Positions 43,145 through 52,173 of a stretch of 64,000 bases of DNA are shown one piece after another. The number at the start of each line of letters is the position of its first letter. Position 1 is the stretch's first letter. A program made the translations under genes and the position numbers. Under the pieces are notes generated by a model. It saw nothing but the letters and a program-made list of their open reading frames with translations. It ran no database searches and was not told the DNA's origin. The DNA is from Streptomyces megasporus. GTDB lineage: Bacteria; Actinomycetota; Actinomycetes; Streptomycetales; Streptomycetaceae. Location: NCBI RefSeq assembly GCF_000718985.1, contig NZ_JODL01000023.1:1-64000 (forward strand), written 5' to 3'.

Positions 43145-44794
43145 ATGACCCACGTCATCACCCAGAACTGTTGCGGCGACGCGACCTGCGTCGCCGTCTG
43201 CCCGGTCAACTGCATCCACCCCGCGCCGGGGGAACGGGACTTCGGCGACACGGAGATGCTGTACATCGACCCGAAGGCCTGCATCGACTGCGGCGCCTGC
43301 GCGGACGCCTGCCCGGTGGACGCGATCTTCCCGGCCGACGCCCTCCCCGAGACACAGCGGGAGTACGTCGACGTCAACGCGGCGTACTTTGCGGACAGGG
43401 AACCCGAACCGGTCGTCGACGGCCCGAACTTCCACCCCTGGGGGGAGCCGACGTTCGACCGCAACCTGCCGTCCGACTTCGCGCCGCTGAGGATCGCCGT
43501 CGTCGGCACCGGCCCGGCCGGCATGTACGCCGCCGAGGACCTGCTGCTGCACACCAACGCCGAGGTGACGCTCATCGACCGGGTGCCGGTGGCCGGCGGC
43601 CTCGTGCGATACGGCGTGGCGCCGGACCACCCGGCGACCAAACGGGTCGGCGACACCTTCGCGCGGCTGTACACCCACCCGCGGGTGCGGATGTACCTGG
43701 GACTGGAGGTGGGCGGGGACGTCACCCCGGAGGAGCTGGCCGAGCACCACGACGCGGTCGTCTACGCCGTCGGGGCCCGCGCCGACCGCCGTCTCGGAAT
43801 CCCGGGCGAGGACCTGCCCGGAAGCCTCGCCGCCACCACGTTCGTCGCCTGGTACAACGCCCACCCGGAGGTCGCGCCGGACACGGTCGACCTGTCGGCC
43901 GAGCGGGTGGCCGTGGTCGGCACCGGCAACGTCGCCCTCGACGTCGCCCGCATCCTGGTGACCGACCCGGACACGCTGGCCGGCACCGACATCGCCGACC
44001 ACGCGCTGGCGGCGCTGCGCGCCGGCGGGGTGCGCGAGGTGGTGCTCCTCGGACGCCGTGGCCCCGAGGACGCGGCGTACACCAGGTCCGAGCTGCTCGC
44101 CCTGAAACACCTGCCCGGTGTGGAGCTGGTCGTGGACGACCACGATCCCCGCGTCGGGGCGAGCATCGACGCCGCCAGTCCGAAGGACAAGGCCGCCGTG
44201 CTGCGGGACGTCGCCCGCGAGGAGGTGGACTGGTCGCGTCCGCCCGCGCCGGGGCGGCGCATCGTGCTCCGCTTCCACTCCGCGCCCGTGGCGGCGCTCG
44301 GCGACACGGGCGTCCGCGCCCTGCGCGCCACCGGCCCCGCGGACGAGGTGGAGATACCGGTCGGCATGCTGCTGCGGGCGGTCGGCTACCGCGGTGTGCC
44401 GGTCACCGGGCTGCCCTTCGACGAGGACACCGGCACCATCCCGCACGAGGGCGGCCGAGTGGTCGGCAGGCCGGGAACGTACGTCGTGGGCTGGATCAAA
44501 CGCGGACCCTCGGGAGGCATCGGCGCCAACCGCGCCTGTGCCGCCGAGACGGTCGGCACCCTGCTCGCCGACGCCGTCGCCGGTTCCCTGCCCGCACCGA
44601 CGCGCGACGCGAAGGCGTTCCACCGGCTCGCGCGGCGCCGCAGCCGCCGGCTGGTCGACGCCCGCGGACTGGCCGCGATCGGTCGGGCGGAGGAGGCCCT
44701 CGGTCGCCGGTACGGCCGACCGCGCGTCAAACTGGCCACGACCCGCGAACTGGTGGCGGCGGCCAAGGGCAACCGCCGGTGGCTCCCTCGCTGA
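43145..44794 (+). CDS. Ferredoxin-NADP reductase with N-terminal ferredoxin domain (FprB-like)
   Basis: A 549-residue fusion. Residues 1-~80 are a 7Fe/8Fe-type bacterial ferredoxin with CCGDATCVAVCPVNCI and CIDCGACADACPVDAI. Residues ~118-545 are an adrenodoxin-reductase-like FAD/NADPH module: IAVVGTGPAGMYAAE (~118-132), GGLVRYGVAPDH, VAVVGTGNVALDVAR (~255) and WIKRGPSGGIGANR. It transfers electrons from NADPH to ferredoxin clusters and, by position, to the diiron oxygenase upstream. The organisation matches mycobacterial FprB. It ends just before a perfect hairpin. Confidence 0.92.
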   Translation: MTHVITQNCCGDATCVAVCPVNCIHPAPGERDFGDTEMLYIDPKACIDCGACADACPVDAIFPADALPETQREYVDVNAAYFADREPEPVVDGPNFHPWGEPTFDRNLPSDFAPLRIAVVGTGPAGMYAAEDLLLHTNAEVTLIDRVPVAGGLVRYGVAPDHPATKRVGDTFARLYTHPRVRMYLGLEVGGDVTPEELAEHHDAVVYAVGARADRRLGIPGEDLPGSLAATTFVAWYNAHPEVAPDTVDLSAERVAVVGTGNVALDVARILVTDPDTLAGTDIADHALAALRAGGVREVVLLGRRGPEDAAYTRSELLALKHLPGVELVVDDHDPRVGASIDAASPKDKAAVLRDVAREEVDWSRPPAPGRRIVLRFHSAPVAALGDTGVRALRATGPADEVEIPVGMLLRAVGYRGVPVTGLPFDEDTGTIPHEGGRVVGRPGTYVVGWIKRGPSGGIGANRACAAETVGTLLADAVAGSLPAPTRDAKAFHRLARRRSRRLVDARGLAAIGRAEEALGRRYGRPRVKLATTRELVAAAKGNRRWLPR

Positions 44795-44807
44795 ACCGTG
44801 CTCGGAG

Positions 44808-44841
44808 CAAAGCCGCGACCCGCGTGCGGGTCGCGGCTTTG
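44808..44841. terminator. Bidirectional terminator hairpin
   Basis: CAAAGCCGCGACCCGC and its exact reverse complement, a 16-bp stem with a two-base loop (GT), lie between the convergent reductase and GPP34 genes. Confidence 0.85.
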
Positions 44842-44845
44842 TCGC

Positions 44846-45496
44846 TCAGGACACCGCGGCGGTCGTGGTGATCACCGTGACCGCCGCCTGGAGGTCACGG
44901 ATCGCTTTGTGGACGCCGTCGCCCGCCCACTGGCCCTCGGCGATCTCCGCCATCCGGGGCTCGACCCGCTCGCGGGGCAGCCCCGGGAACGCCTGCCGAC
45001 GCAGACCGGCGGCGTGCAGCAGCGCCACCAGCCCACAGGTGCGGTCGTCCGGTTCCGCACCGTCCACGACCACGGCGGTCAGTCGGTCGCGCACCTCCCG
45101 CTCCACCGAGCCGTCCGTCTCCGGGTAACGCCGCACGGGGAGGAGACCGAACAGGCGGCGGTGCTCCTCGGAGACGAGGCCGCGCTCGCACAGGCTCTCC
45201 ACCGCTGCCCGCACCGCCTTCGGCTGGTCCTTCGTCAGCCAGTCGGAGACCTTCTTCCGTCCGCTCCCCACCCAGTCGGCGATCCGCTCCAGACGACCGT
45301 CGAGCAGTGGGACGCCGGTCGGCGACCGGTCGACGACCTCCAACCGTCCGCCGGTCACCCGAAGCCGGCCCGCCAGGACCAGATCCAGCAGAATGCCGCC
45401 CGCGACGCCCCAGCCCGTGGACGACCGGTCCTTCGTCACGCCGGTCTCGTCGTCCAGCGACAGCAGCATGATCTCCTCGCCCAGAGTGACACGCAC
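44846..45496 (-). CDS. GPP34 family protein (Golgi phosphoprotein 3-like)
   Basis: A 216-residue all-alpha protein of the GPP34 family, abundant in Streptomyces. VTLGEEIMLLSLDDETG at the N-terminus is diagnostic, followed by GGILLDLVLAGRLRVTGGRL and SGRKKVSDWLTKDQPKAVRAAVESL. The eukaryotic relative binds phosphatidylinositol-4-phosphate; the bacterial role is unknown, probably membrane-peripheral. GTG 45496 is chosen because homologues begin with (V/M)-x-VTLGEE. Confidence 0.9.
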   Translation of the reverse strand: MRVTLGEEIMLLSLDDETGVTKDRSSTGWGVAGGILLDLVLAGRLRVTGGRLEVVDRSPTGVPLLDGRLERIADWVGSGRKKVSDWLTKDQPKAVRAAVESLCERGLVSEEHRRLFGLLPVRRYPETDGSVEREVRDRLTAVVVDGAEPDDRTCGLVALLHAAGLRRQAFPGLPRERVEPRMAEIAEGQWAGDGVHKAIRDLQAAVTVITTTAAVS

Positions 45497-45972
45497 GGAC
45501 AACCCCGCTTCCTCTCCGTTTCCCTGGTGGGGAAGACGTGTGAAGACCTTTCCGGGGTTGCCGCGCGGCGCACGGGAATTCGGCCGTGCGCGGCGGGAGA
45601 ACGCCGTTGCGACGGTGTGGCCGCCGCCACTAGGCTCCACACCGTGACTGCCGGGTCGGCCATGGGCCATTCACGAGTGAGGCGCCCGGCCTCGACGTGA
45701 GCGCGAGGCGGGCGAGAGGCCCGCCTTTCCGTACGCTCCGCCTTCTCCGTTTCCGCGCGTTTCCCACTCGCACCGCGCGGTGAAACCGACCGGATTCCGC
45801 ACGGCCGACGGCGTTGCCGCGACCACCGTCGACCGGTCCGAGACCGGCGCCCCATCCCCCTCCCCACCTCCACCTCCACATGTCCCGTGCCGGAGGCGAG
45901 AACGCCCGACGGTGAATTCGCCGTGCCCGCGAACGGGTGCGGAAAAACAACGTTCCAAGAAGAAAGCAGAGA
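45497..45972. other. Divergent promoter region, no gene recognised
   Basis: About 475 bp between the GPP34 gene (leftward) and the Ddn-like/hemerythrin gene (rightward). Open frames on both strands have Ser/Arg-rich translations with no family resemblance. No strong inverted repeat was found. Confidence 0.5.
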
Positions 45973-46809
45973 ATGCCGAACGACTTCAACCAGCAGGTCA
46001 TCGATGAATTCCGCGCCAACGACGGGCGGGTCGGCGGTCCTTTCGAAGGGGGCCGGCTGATCCTGCTGACCACCACCGGGGTGCGGTCCGGCGCCCCGCA
46101 CACCACCCCGCTCGGCTACCTCCCCGACGGGGAGCGGATCCTGGTCATCGCCTCCGCCGGCGGGTCGCCGAAACACCCGCACTGGTTCCGCAACCTGGTG
46201 GCCGACCCCCGCGTCACCGTCGAGGACGGCGTCTTCACCTACCAGGCGGAGGCCGTCGTCCTGGACGGTGCGGAACGCGACAGCGCCTTCGCCCGCGCGG
46301 TCGAGGCCGATCCCGCATGGGCCGAGTACCAGGAGCGGGCCGGGCGCGTCATCCCCGTGGTCGCCCTCCGGCCGCTTCCGGGACCGCCGAACCCGAACGC
46401 GACGTCCTGGGGCGAGGCCCTGAAGGCCGTCCACGACGCGTTCCGGCGCGAACTCGCCCTGATCCGCCGGGAGGTCACCGAGTCGGGGCCCAAATTGGGC
46501 GCCCAACTCCGGGTGAACTGCCTGACCTTCTGCGGAGGGCTGCACGGCCACCACGTCAACGAGGACGCCGGCATGTTCCCCGCCATCGCCGAACGGCATC
46601 CCGAACTCGCCCCGGTCGTCGACCGGCTGCGCCGGGAGCACGAGAGGATCGCGACCCTCGTGGCGGAGCTGCGGAAGACCGTCTCCGCCGCCGACGCCGA
46701 CCCCGCGGATGTGCTCTCCGAGGTCGAACGGCTCACCGACGAACTGGAGGAGCACCTCGCGTACGAGGAGGAGCGGTTGATCCCCCTCCTCGACGCCCCC
46801 ACCTCCTGA
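45973..46809 (+). CDS. Ddn-like F420-dependent nitroreductase fused to a hemerythrin (HHE) domain
   Basis: A 278-residue two-domain protein. Residues 1-~135 form a split-barrel deazaflavin (F420)-dependent nitroreductase: GRLILLTTTGVRSGAPHTTPLGYL, ASAGGSPKHPHWFRNLVADPRV and PAWAEYQERAGRVIPVV. Residues ~150-275 form a hemerythrin-like four-helix bundle with HGHHVNEDAGMFPAI, LRREHERIATLVAEL and EEHLAYEEERLIPLL, the His/Glu ligands of a diiron site. This suggests a redox enzyme with an O2/NO-sensing or electron-sink module. ATG 45973 follows AGAAAG. Confidence 0.88.
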   Translation: MPNDFNQQVIDEFRANDGRVGGPFEGGRLILLTTTGVRSGAPHTTPLGYLPDGERILVIASAGGSPKHPHWFRNLVADPRVTVEDGVFTYQAEAVVLDGAERDSAFARAVEADPAWAEYQERAGRVIPVVALRPLPGPPNPNATSWGEALKAVHDAFRRELALIRREVTESGPKLGAQLRVNCLTFCGGLHGHHVNEDAGMFPAIAERHPELAPVVDRLRREHERIATLVAELRKTVSAADADPADVLSEVERLTDELEEHLAYEEERLIPLLDAPTS

Positions 46810-46956
46810 ACACCGCTTCGGGCCCCGCCCGGACACCGGAAGTGAGGAGCGGGGCCCGGACCGGGGGAGGGGGACGCGGGAGGAGTGCGGAGGACGGGCC
46901 GAGGGCCGGCAGACTGTGGCCCGCAGACAGGGCCGGCACGAAGGAGACGAACGACC

Positions 46957-47766
46957 ATGGCGGACAACGCGGCACGGCAGGGCACGGGCAGGATCGACAC
47001 GTCCCGTCCGCACTCCGCCCGGATATGGAACTACCTGGCGGGCGGCAAGGACTACTACGAGGTCGACGCGGACGCCGCCGAGAAGGTCCTGGCGGCCTTC
47101 CCCGGCATGCGCGACATCACCCTCGCCTCCCGCGCCTTCATCGGCCGCGTGGTCCGTCACCTGGCCGGCCAGGAGGGCATCCGGCAGTTCCTGGACATCG
47201 GCACCGGCCTGCCGACCAGGGACAACACCCACGAGGTCGCCCAGCGCGTCGCCCCCGAGTCCCGCATCGTCTACGTCGACAACGACCCGGTGGTGCTGCT
47301 GCACGCCGAGGCCCTGCTCACCAGCTCCCCGGAAGGGGCGTGCGACTACATCGACGCCGACGTCCGCGACCCGGAGCGGATCCTCGAACAGGCCGCGCGG
47401 ACACTGGACTTCTCCCGCCCCGTCGGACTGATGCTCATGGGCATCCTGGGCCTGGTCCCCGACCACGACGAGGCCCGCTCGGTGGTGCGGCGGCTGTTGG
47501 ACGCCCTGCCGTCGGGCAGCTTCCTCGCCCTGAACGACGGCTCCACCGCCGACCCCACGTACGTCGCCTCCATCGAGGCCCACAACGCCCGGGGCACCGC
47601 CACCCCCTACACCCCTCGCGACCCCGAGGAGATCGCCGCCTTCTTCGACGGCCTGGAGCTGCTCGACCCCGGCGTCGTCTCCTGCTCGCGGTGGCGGCCG
47701 GAGGGCACGTCCGACCAGGTGCCCGCCGAGGTGGCCGTCCACGGCGGCGTCGGCCGCAAGCCGTAA
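46957..47766 (+). CDS. DUF574 S-adenosyl methyltransferase-like protein (copy 1)
   Basis: A 269-residue protein of the DUF574/Methyltransf_19 family. The N-terminal signature is IDTSRPHSARIWNYLAGG, then FLDIGTGLPTRDNTHEVAQ as motif I near 85, VYVDNDPVVLLHA as motif II and FSRPVGLMLMGILGLV. It binds SAM by fold; substrates are not known, and the family is expanded in Streptomyces. ATG 46957 has AAGGAGA upstream. A second copy lies at 61449. Confidence 0.9.
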   Translation: MADNAARQGTGRIDTSRPHSARIWNYLAGGKDYYEVDADAAEKVLAAFPGMRDITLASRAFIGRVVRHLAGQEGIRQFLDIGTGLPTRDNTHEVAQRVAPESRIVYVDNDPVVLLHAEALLTSSPEGACDYIDADVRDPERILEQAARTLDFSRPVGLMLMGILGLVPDHDEARSVVRRLLDALPSGSFLALNDGSTADPTYVASIEAHNARGTATPYTPRDPEEIAAFFDGLELLDPGVVSCSRWRPEGTSDQVPAEVAVHGGVGRKP

Positions 47767-47891
47767 CCCCCGACGGGGTGACGCCCCGCCGGACCGAACA
47801 CGATGACGCCGGGCCGTCGGACGGGTACCGGAGAGGAGTGAGTGAAAAGCCCGGACGGGAATCCCGCACGGCTCGAAGCGTTGGACGGAAC

Positions 47892-48923
47892 ATGGGCGAC
47901 GACATCGACATCCTGCGCACCATCCGCCTGTCGGTCCTGGACCGCTCGCTGATCCGCCGGGGCGAGGGGGCGGACGAGGCCCTGCGCGCCACGGTGCGGT
48001 TCGCCCGGGACATCGAGGCGCTGGGCTACCACCGCTTCTGGGTCTCGGAACACCACGGGGTGCCCGGCGTCGCCGGTTCCGCGCCGACCGTGCTCGCCGC
48101 GGCCGTCGCCTCGGCCACCACCCGCGTCCGGGTCGGCACGGGCGGGGTGATGCTGCCCAACCACCGGCCGCTGGTGGTCGCCGAACAGTTCGGGGTGCTG
48201 GAGTCCCTCTTCCCCGGCCGGATCGACATGGGCCTGGGCCGTTCGGTCGGCTTCACCGGCGCCGTGCGCCGCGCCCTGGGCGCCGGGAAGGAGGCGGCCG
48301 AACGGTTCGGTGACGACCTGGCCGAACTGCTGGACTGGTTCGTCGGGAACGACGCCCGGGGCATGCGGGCGGTGCCCGCCGAGGGGCTGAGGGTCCCGGT
48401 GTTCCTGCTGGCCACGGGCGCCGGCGCCGCCCTGGCCGCCGAGTCGGGGCTGCCGCTGGTCATCGCCCCGGCGCGTGGGGAGGAGCGGATGCTCCGCGCC
48501 GTCGACGAGTACCGCGCCGCGTTCCGGCCCTCCGCCCTGACCCACGAGGCGTACCGGGAGCCGTACGTCGTCGTCTCGGTGAGCGTGGCGGTCGGCGAAA
48601 CCGCCGAGGAGGCGGAATCGATGCAGGTCTCGGAGGCGTGGGCGACGGTCGTCTCCCGCACCCGGGGCGTCTTCCCGCCACTGCTGCCGCCCGAGGAGGT
48701 GCCGGTGCGGGAGATGACGGCGCGGGAGGCCACGCTGTTCGCCGAGGCCCGCCGCTCCCAGATCCACGGCACGGCGGAGGAGGTGACCGCCGCGCTCGCC
48801 GGGCTGATCCGGCGCAGCGGCGCCGACGAACTCCTCGTCACCCTGAACGCCCACGACCACGGCCGCCGCCTGGACTCCCACCGCCGCCTGGCCCGTCTGG
48901 CGGGCCTGCGCCCCGGCGCCTGA
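47892..48923 (+). CDS. LLM-class (luciferase-like) flavin-dependent oxidoreductase
   Basis: A 343-residue TIM-barrel flavoprotein using FMN or F420. Bacterial-luciferase features are ALGYHRFWVSEHHGVPGVAGSAP near 50-70, TTRVRVGTGGVMLPNHRPLVVAEQFGVLESLFPGRID and GLPLVIAPARGEE. ATG 47892 is preceded by a GGACGGAA-type site. It is 125 bp downstream of the DUF574 gene and could be co-transcribed. The substrate is unknown. Confidence 0.88.
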   Translation: MGDDIDILRTIRLSVLDRSLIRRGEGADEALRATVRFARDIEALGYHRFWVSEHHGVPGVAGSAPTVLAAAVASATTRVRVGTGGVMLPNHRPLVVAEQFGVLESLFPGRIDMGLGRSVGFTGAVRRALGAGKEAAERFGDDLAELLDWFVGNDARGMRAVPAEGLRVPVFLLATGAGAALAAESGLPLVIAPARGEERMLRAVDEYRAAFRPSALTHEAYREPYVVVSVSVAVGETAEEAESMQVSEAWATVVSRTRGVFPPLLPPEEVPVREMTAREATLFAEARRSQIHGTAEEVTAALAGLIRRSGADELLVTLNAHDHGRRLDSHRRLARLAGLRPGA

Positions 48924-49199
48924 GGCCCGGCCGCCGGGGCGGACCGGAGGCGCGAACGCCGTCGTCCGCACGGCCCGGGGGTGACGGGATCCGGTCATGA
49001 CGGCCGGTCCGGTGGTGACCCGCGCCCGCGCGTTGTGGAGTGAACCGACAGGCGTGCCGGTCGAGTTCGGGAGAACGGGGACGAGCGTCGCCGTCCCGCC
49101 GGGCTCGAGGCCGTGCCCGCCGTCCTGAGCCGGCGGCGGGGCCGGGCGACGCCGGAACCCCGCCGCACGTGCGGGACGCCGGCGGTCACGGCGGCCGGA

Positions 49200-50540
49200 T
49201 CACGGTGCCACGATGCCGCGGGCGACGCCCAACTCCACCAGGTCCTGTGGGCGCAGCCGCAGTTCGTCGGCCGTGGCGCCCACCCGCTCCGGGCCGCGCT
49301 TGAGGATGGCCGCGGCCGACTCCGGGGCGATGACGGAGAAGTAGGCGTCCGGGGTGACCCAGGTGTCGTCCGGCGCCGCCAGGGCCAGGGCGCCGCCCGA
49401 CCCGCCCTCCCCGACGACCAGGGTCGTCACCGGGACCCGGGCCTCGGCGACCGCCGCGAACGCCTCCGCGATGGCCGCGCCCGCGCCGGAACGTTCCGCC
49501 GCCTCGTCGTTGGCCGCGCCCGGGGTGTCCACCAGGGTGAGCACCGGGATGCCCAGCCGGTCGGCCAGCCGGATCAGCCGGGCGGCCGTGCGGAAGCCCG
49601 CGGGCAGGGTCGGGGTGCCGCACTGCGCGGCGTAGGCGACCGTACGGCCCCTCCGACGTCCGAAGCCGCAGCGCATCCCCGGGTCGGTCCCGCCGCGGCG
49701 GTCGCCGGAGATCTCCTCCCGCGTCTCGAAGTACGCGTCCAGGTAGGCGTCGGCGCGCGGACGGTGCGGCGAGCGGGCCCGCTCCACCGCCTCCCGGCCC
49801 GACTCCGGCGGCCCAAAGGCCGTGCCGAGCGCACGCGGCGGCTCGACGGGCCCGTCGGCGGGAGAGGTGAGCAGCGACAACCAGCGTCCCAGGACGTCCC
49901 GCAGCTCGTCCGGCGCCACGATCCGGTCCACCTGCCCGGCCGCCAGCTTCCCCTCCGCGCCGTACGCGGCCGGGTCGGCTCCCGGCGGGCGGACCCGCGA
50001 ACCCGCGAAGGCGACCTGCGCTCCGGGCAGCGCCAGCACCACGTCCGACCCGGCGCCGAGCGTCGCCCAGCCGCCGCCTGTCGTCGGGTCCCGCGCCACG
50101 GCGATCTGCGGCAGACCGGCGGCCCGGGTCAGCGCCGACTGCCGTGCCACACGCTGGAGTTGGACCAGGGCCCGCATGCCCTCCTGCATGCGGCTGCCGC
50201 CGGTCGCGATCAGCGACACCACCGGCAGCCGCGCCTCGCGGGCGTGCCGGTGGGCGGCCTCGATCCGGTCGCCCGTGCGCTGCCCCAGCGAGCCGCCGAG
50301 GAAGGCGAACTCGAAGGCGATCAACACCGCCGGGACACCGTCGACCGTGCCGGTCCCGCACACCACCGACTCGCGCTCGCCGGTGCGCTCCCGCGCCCGG
50401 TCGCGCGCCGCTCCGTAGCCCTCCCACCCGATCGGGCCGTCCCCGTCCTCCGCGCCGCCTCCGTACAGGGGACCGGCGAGTTCGACGAAACCGTCGGCGA
50501 CCGCGTCGAGCACCGCGCGGGCCGAGAGCCGCTCAGCCAT
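49200..50540 (-). CDS. Acyl-CoA carboxylase carboxyltransferase (AccD/AccA-like fusion)
   Basis: A 446-residue carboxyltransferase with both halves of the crotonase-fold dimer in one chain. The N-terminal (beta) half contains FEFAFLGGSLGQRTGDRIEAAHRHA, LIATGGSRMQEGMRAL and RDPTTGGGWATLGAGSDVVLALP. The C-terminal (alpha) half has RLADRLGIPVLTLVDTPGA, GEGGSGGALALAAPDD and IAPESAAAILKR. There is no zinc ribbon or biotin domain, so it needs a biotinylated partner from elsewhere. Its ATG overlaps the end of the MatB gene by 8 bp. The pair matches the S. coelicolor SCO2444/SCO2445 arrangement as I recall it. Confidence 0.85.
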   Translation of the reverse strand: MAERLSARAVLDAVADGFVELAGPLYGGGAEDGDGPIGWEGYGAARDRARERTGERESVVCGTGTVDGVPAVLIAFEFAFLGGSLGQRTGDRIEAAHRHAREARLPVVSLIATGGSRMQEGMRALVQLQRVARQSALTRAAGLPQIAVARDPTTGGGWATLGAGSDVVLALPGAQVAFAGSRVRPPGADPAAYGAEGKLAAGQVDRIVAPDELRDVLGRWLSLLTSPADGPVEPPRALGTAFGPPESGREAVERARSPHRPRADAYLDAYFETREEISGDRRGGTDPGMRCGFGRRRGRTVAYAAQCGTPTLPAGFRTAARLIRLADRLGIPVLTLVDTPGAANDEAAERSGAGAAIAEAFAAVAEARVPVTTLVVGEGGSGGALALAAPDDTWVTPDAYFSVIAPESAAAILKRGPERVGATADELRLRPQDLVELGVARGIVAP

Positions 50541-51996
50541 GCGTCAGCGCCCGCTTCACGACCTTGCCCATGTCGTTGCGGGGCAGGGAGTCGGTGAACC
50601 GCACCACCCGGGGCCGTTTGTGCGGGGCGAGCTGCCGCGCGACGTGCTCGGCCAACTCCTCCGCGTCGGGCGGCTCCTGTCCCTCCGTCGGCACCACCCA
50701 GGCCACGATCCGCTCGCCCAGGTCCGGGTCGGGCTCGCCGACGACGGCGGCCTCGGCGACGCCGGGGTGGCCCAGCAGGCAGTTCTCGATCTCACCGGCG
50801 CCGATCTTGTAACCGCCGCTCTTGATCAGGTCGGTCGCCTTGCGGCCCACGATCCGGTAGCAGCCGTCGGCGTCCCTCGTCGCCATGTCGCCGGTGCGGA
50901 ACCAGCCGCCGGCGAAGGCGTCGGCGGTGGCGTCGGGACGGCCCAGGTACTCGATGAACAGGTTCGGCCCGCGCACCTGGACCTCGCCGACGGTCTCCCC
51001 GTCGCTCTCCTCGATCCGCTTCCCCTCCTCGTCCACCAGCCGCACGTCCACGCTGCGCAGCGGCACGCCGACCGTGCCGGCGCGGTACTCGCCGTCCACC
51101 CGCACACTGGTGATCATCAGCGTCTCGGTCATGCCGTAGCGTTCGACGACGCGGCGGCCGGTGGCGGCCGTGATCCGCTCGTGGTCGTGGAGGGGCAGCG
51201 CCGCCGATCCGGAGACCAGCAGACGCGCGCCGCGCAGGGCCGCGGCGAGCCGGTCGCCGTCCGCCCCGCCGGCGTCGAGGACCTCGGCCAGCCGGTGGTA
51301 CATCGTCGGCACCCCGAACATCATGGTGCCGCCCTCCTCCAAGGCCGTGGCGACGCCCTCGGGCGAGAACCGGCCCAGGTGGCGGAGGGTGCCGCCGCGC
51401 CGCAGCGGGCCCAGCACGCCCAGGATCAGACCGTGCACGTGGAACAGCGGCAGGGCGTGCACCAGCACGTCGTCGCCGGTCCACCGCCAGGCGTCGGCCA
51501 GGTCGTCCAGCGTGCCCGCGACCGCCCGGCGCGGCAGGACCACCCCCTTGGGCGGTCCGGTGGTGCCGGAGGTGTAGACGATGAACGCGGGGCTGTCCTC
51601 GCCGGGCTCCGGCAGGGTCCCGACGGGTGGGGCGGTCTCCTCGACGGTCAGCTCGACGTCGACGCGGGGGAGGGCGGCCAGTGCTCCGGGCAGGTCGTCA
51701 CCGGGCGCGGCCAACACCAGGTCCGGTGTGCTGTCGGAGACGATGTGGTCCAGCTCGCGCGTGCCGATCCGGGGGTTGACGGGGACGACGGGCACGCCGG
51801 CCAGCAGCGCGGCCAGGACGCCGACGCAGGTGTAGGGGGAGGACGTGGCCCACACCGCGACCCGTCCGGCGTCCGCGATCCGCAGGGACAGGGAGTTCGC
51901 GAGCCCGACCAGCCGGCCGTACTCGATCACTCGCGCGTCGAAGTGGAGTGCGGGCTTGGCCGGAGCGTCGTGAAGGTGGGGGAAGAGCGTGGGCAC
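50533..51996 (-). CDS. matB: Malonyl-CoA synthetase-like acyl-CoA synthetase (MatB)
   Basis: A 487-residue ANL-superfamily enzyme that activates malonate (and often methylmalonate) as CoA thioester. Motifs: FIVYTSGTTGPPKGVVLPRRA (AMP-binding P-loop), LPLFHVHGL typical of MatB, ERYGMTETLMIT, GWFRTGDMATRDADG and IKSGGYKIGAGEIE; the C-terminal Lys for adenylation is in PRNDMGKVVKR. GTG 51996 is chosen over an upstream start because GAGGAG is eight bases before it. Coupled to the carboxyltransferase downstream, giving two routes to malonyl-type extender units (inference). Confidence 0.87.
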   Translation of the reverse strand: MPTLFPHLHDAPAKPALHFDARVIEYGRLVGLANSLSLRIADAGRVAVWATSSPYTCVGVLAALLAGVPVVPVNPRIGTRELDHIVSDSTPDLVLAAPGDDLPGALAALPRVDVELTVEETAPPVGTLPEPGEDSPAFIVYTSGTTGPPKGVVLPRRAVAGTLDDLADAWRWTGDDVLVHALPLFHVHGLILGVLGPLRRGGTLRHLGRFSPEGVATALEEGGTMMFGVPTMYHRLAEVLDAGGADGDRLAAALRGARLLVSGSAALPLHDHERITAATGRRVVERYGMTETLMITSVRVDGEYRAGTVGVPLRSVDVRLVDEEGKRIEESDGETVGEVQVRGPNLFIEYLGRPDATADAFAGGWFRTGDMATRDADGCYRIVGRKATDLIKSGGYKIGAGEIENCLLGHPGVAEAAVVGEPDPDLGERIVAWVVPTEGQEPPDAEELAEHVARQLAPHKRPRVVRFTDSLPRNDMGKVVKRALTHG

Positions 51997-52173
51997 CCGG
52001 TGACTCCTCGTCCTCGTGTCCGTACGGCTGACTGATCCGTCTCCAGGGTGGCCCATGACCGCCGGGGCACACAGCCCGGGGCCGTTTCCCAAGCTCGGGA
52101 CGTCCGGAGGACGGGGACGGTCCGGAGGACGGCGGCCGGCTCGACGGCGCGGCCCCCTCGCCGACGGGGCGCG

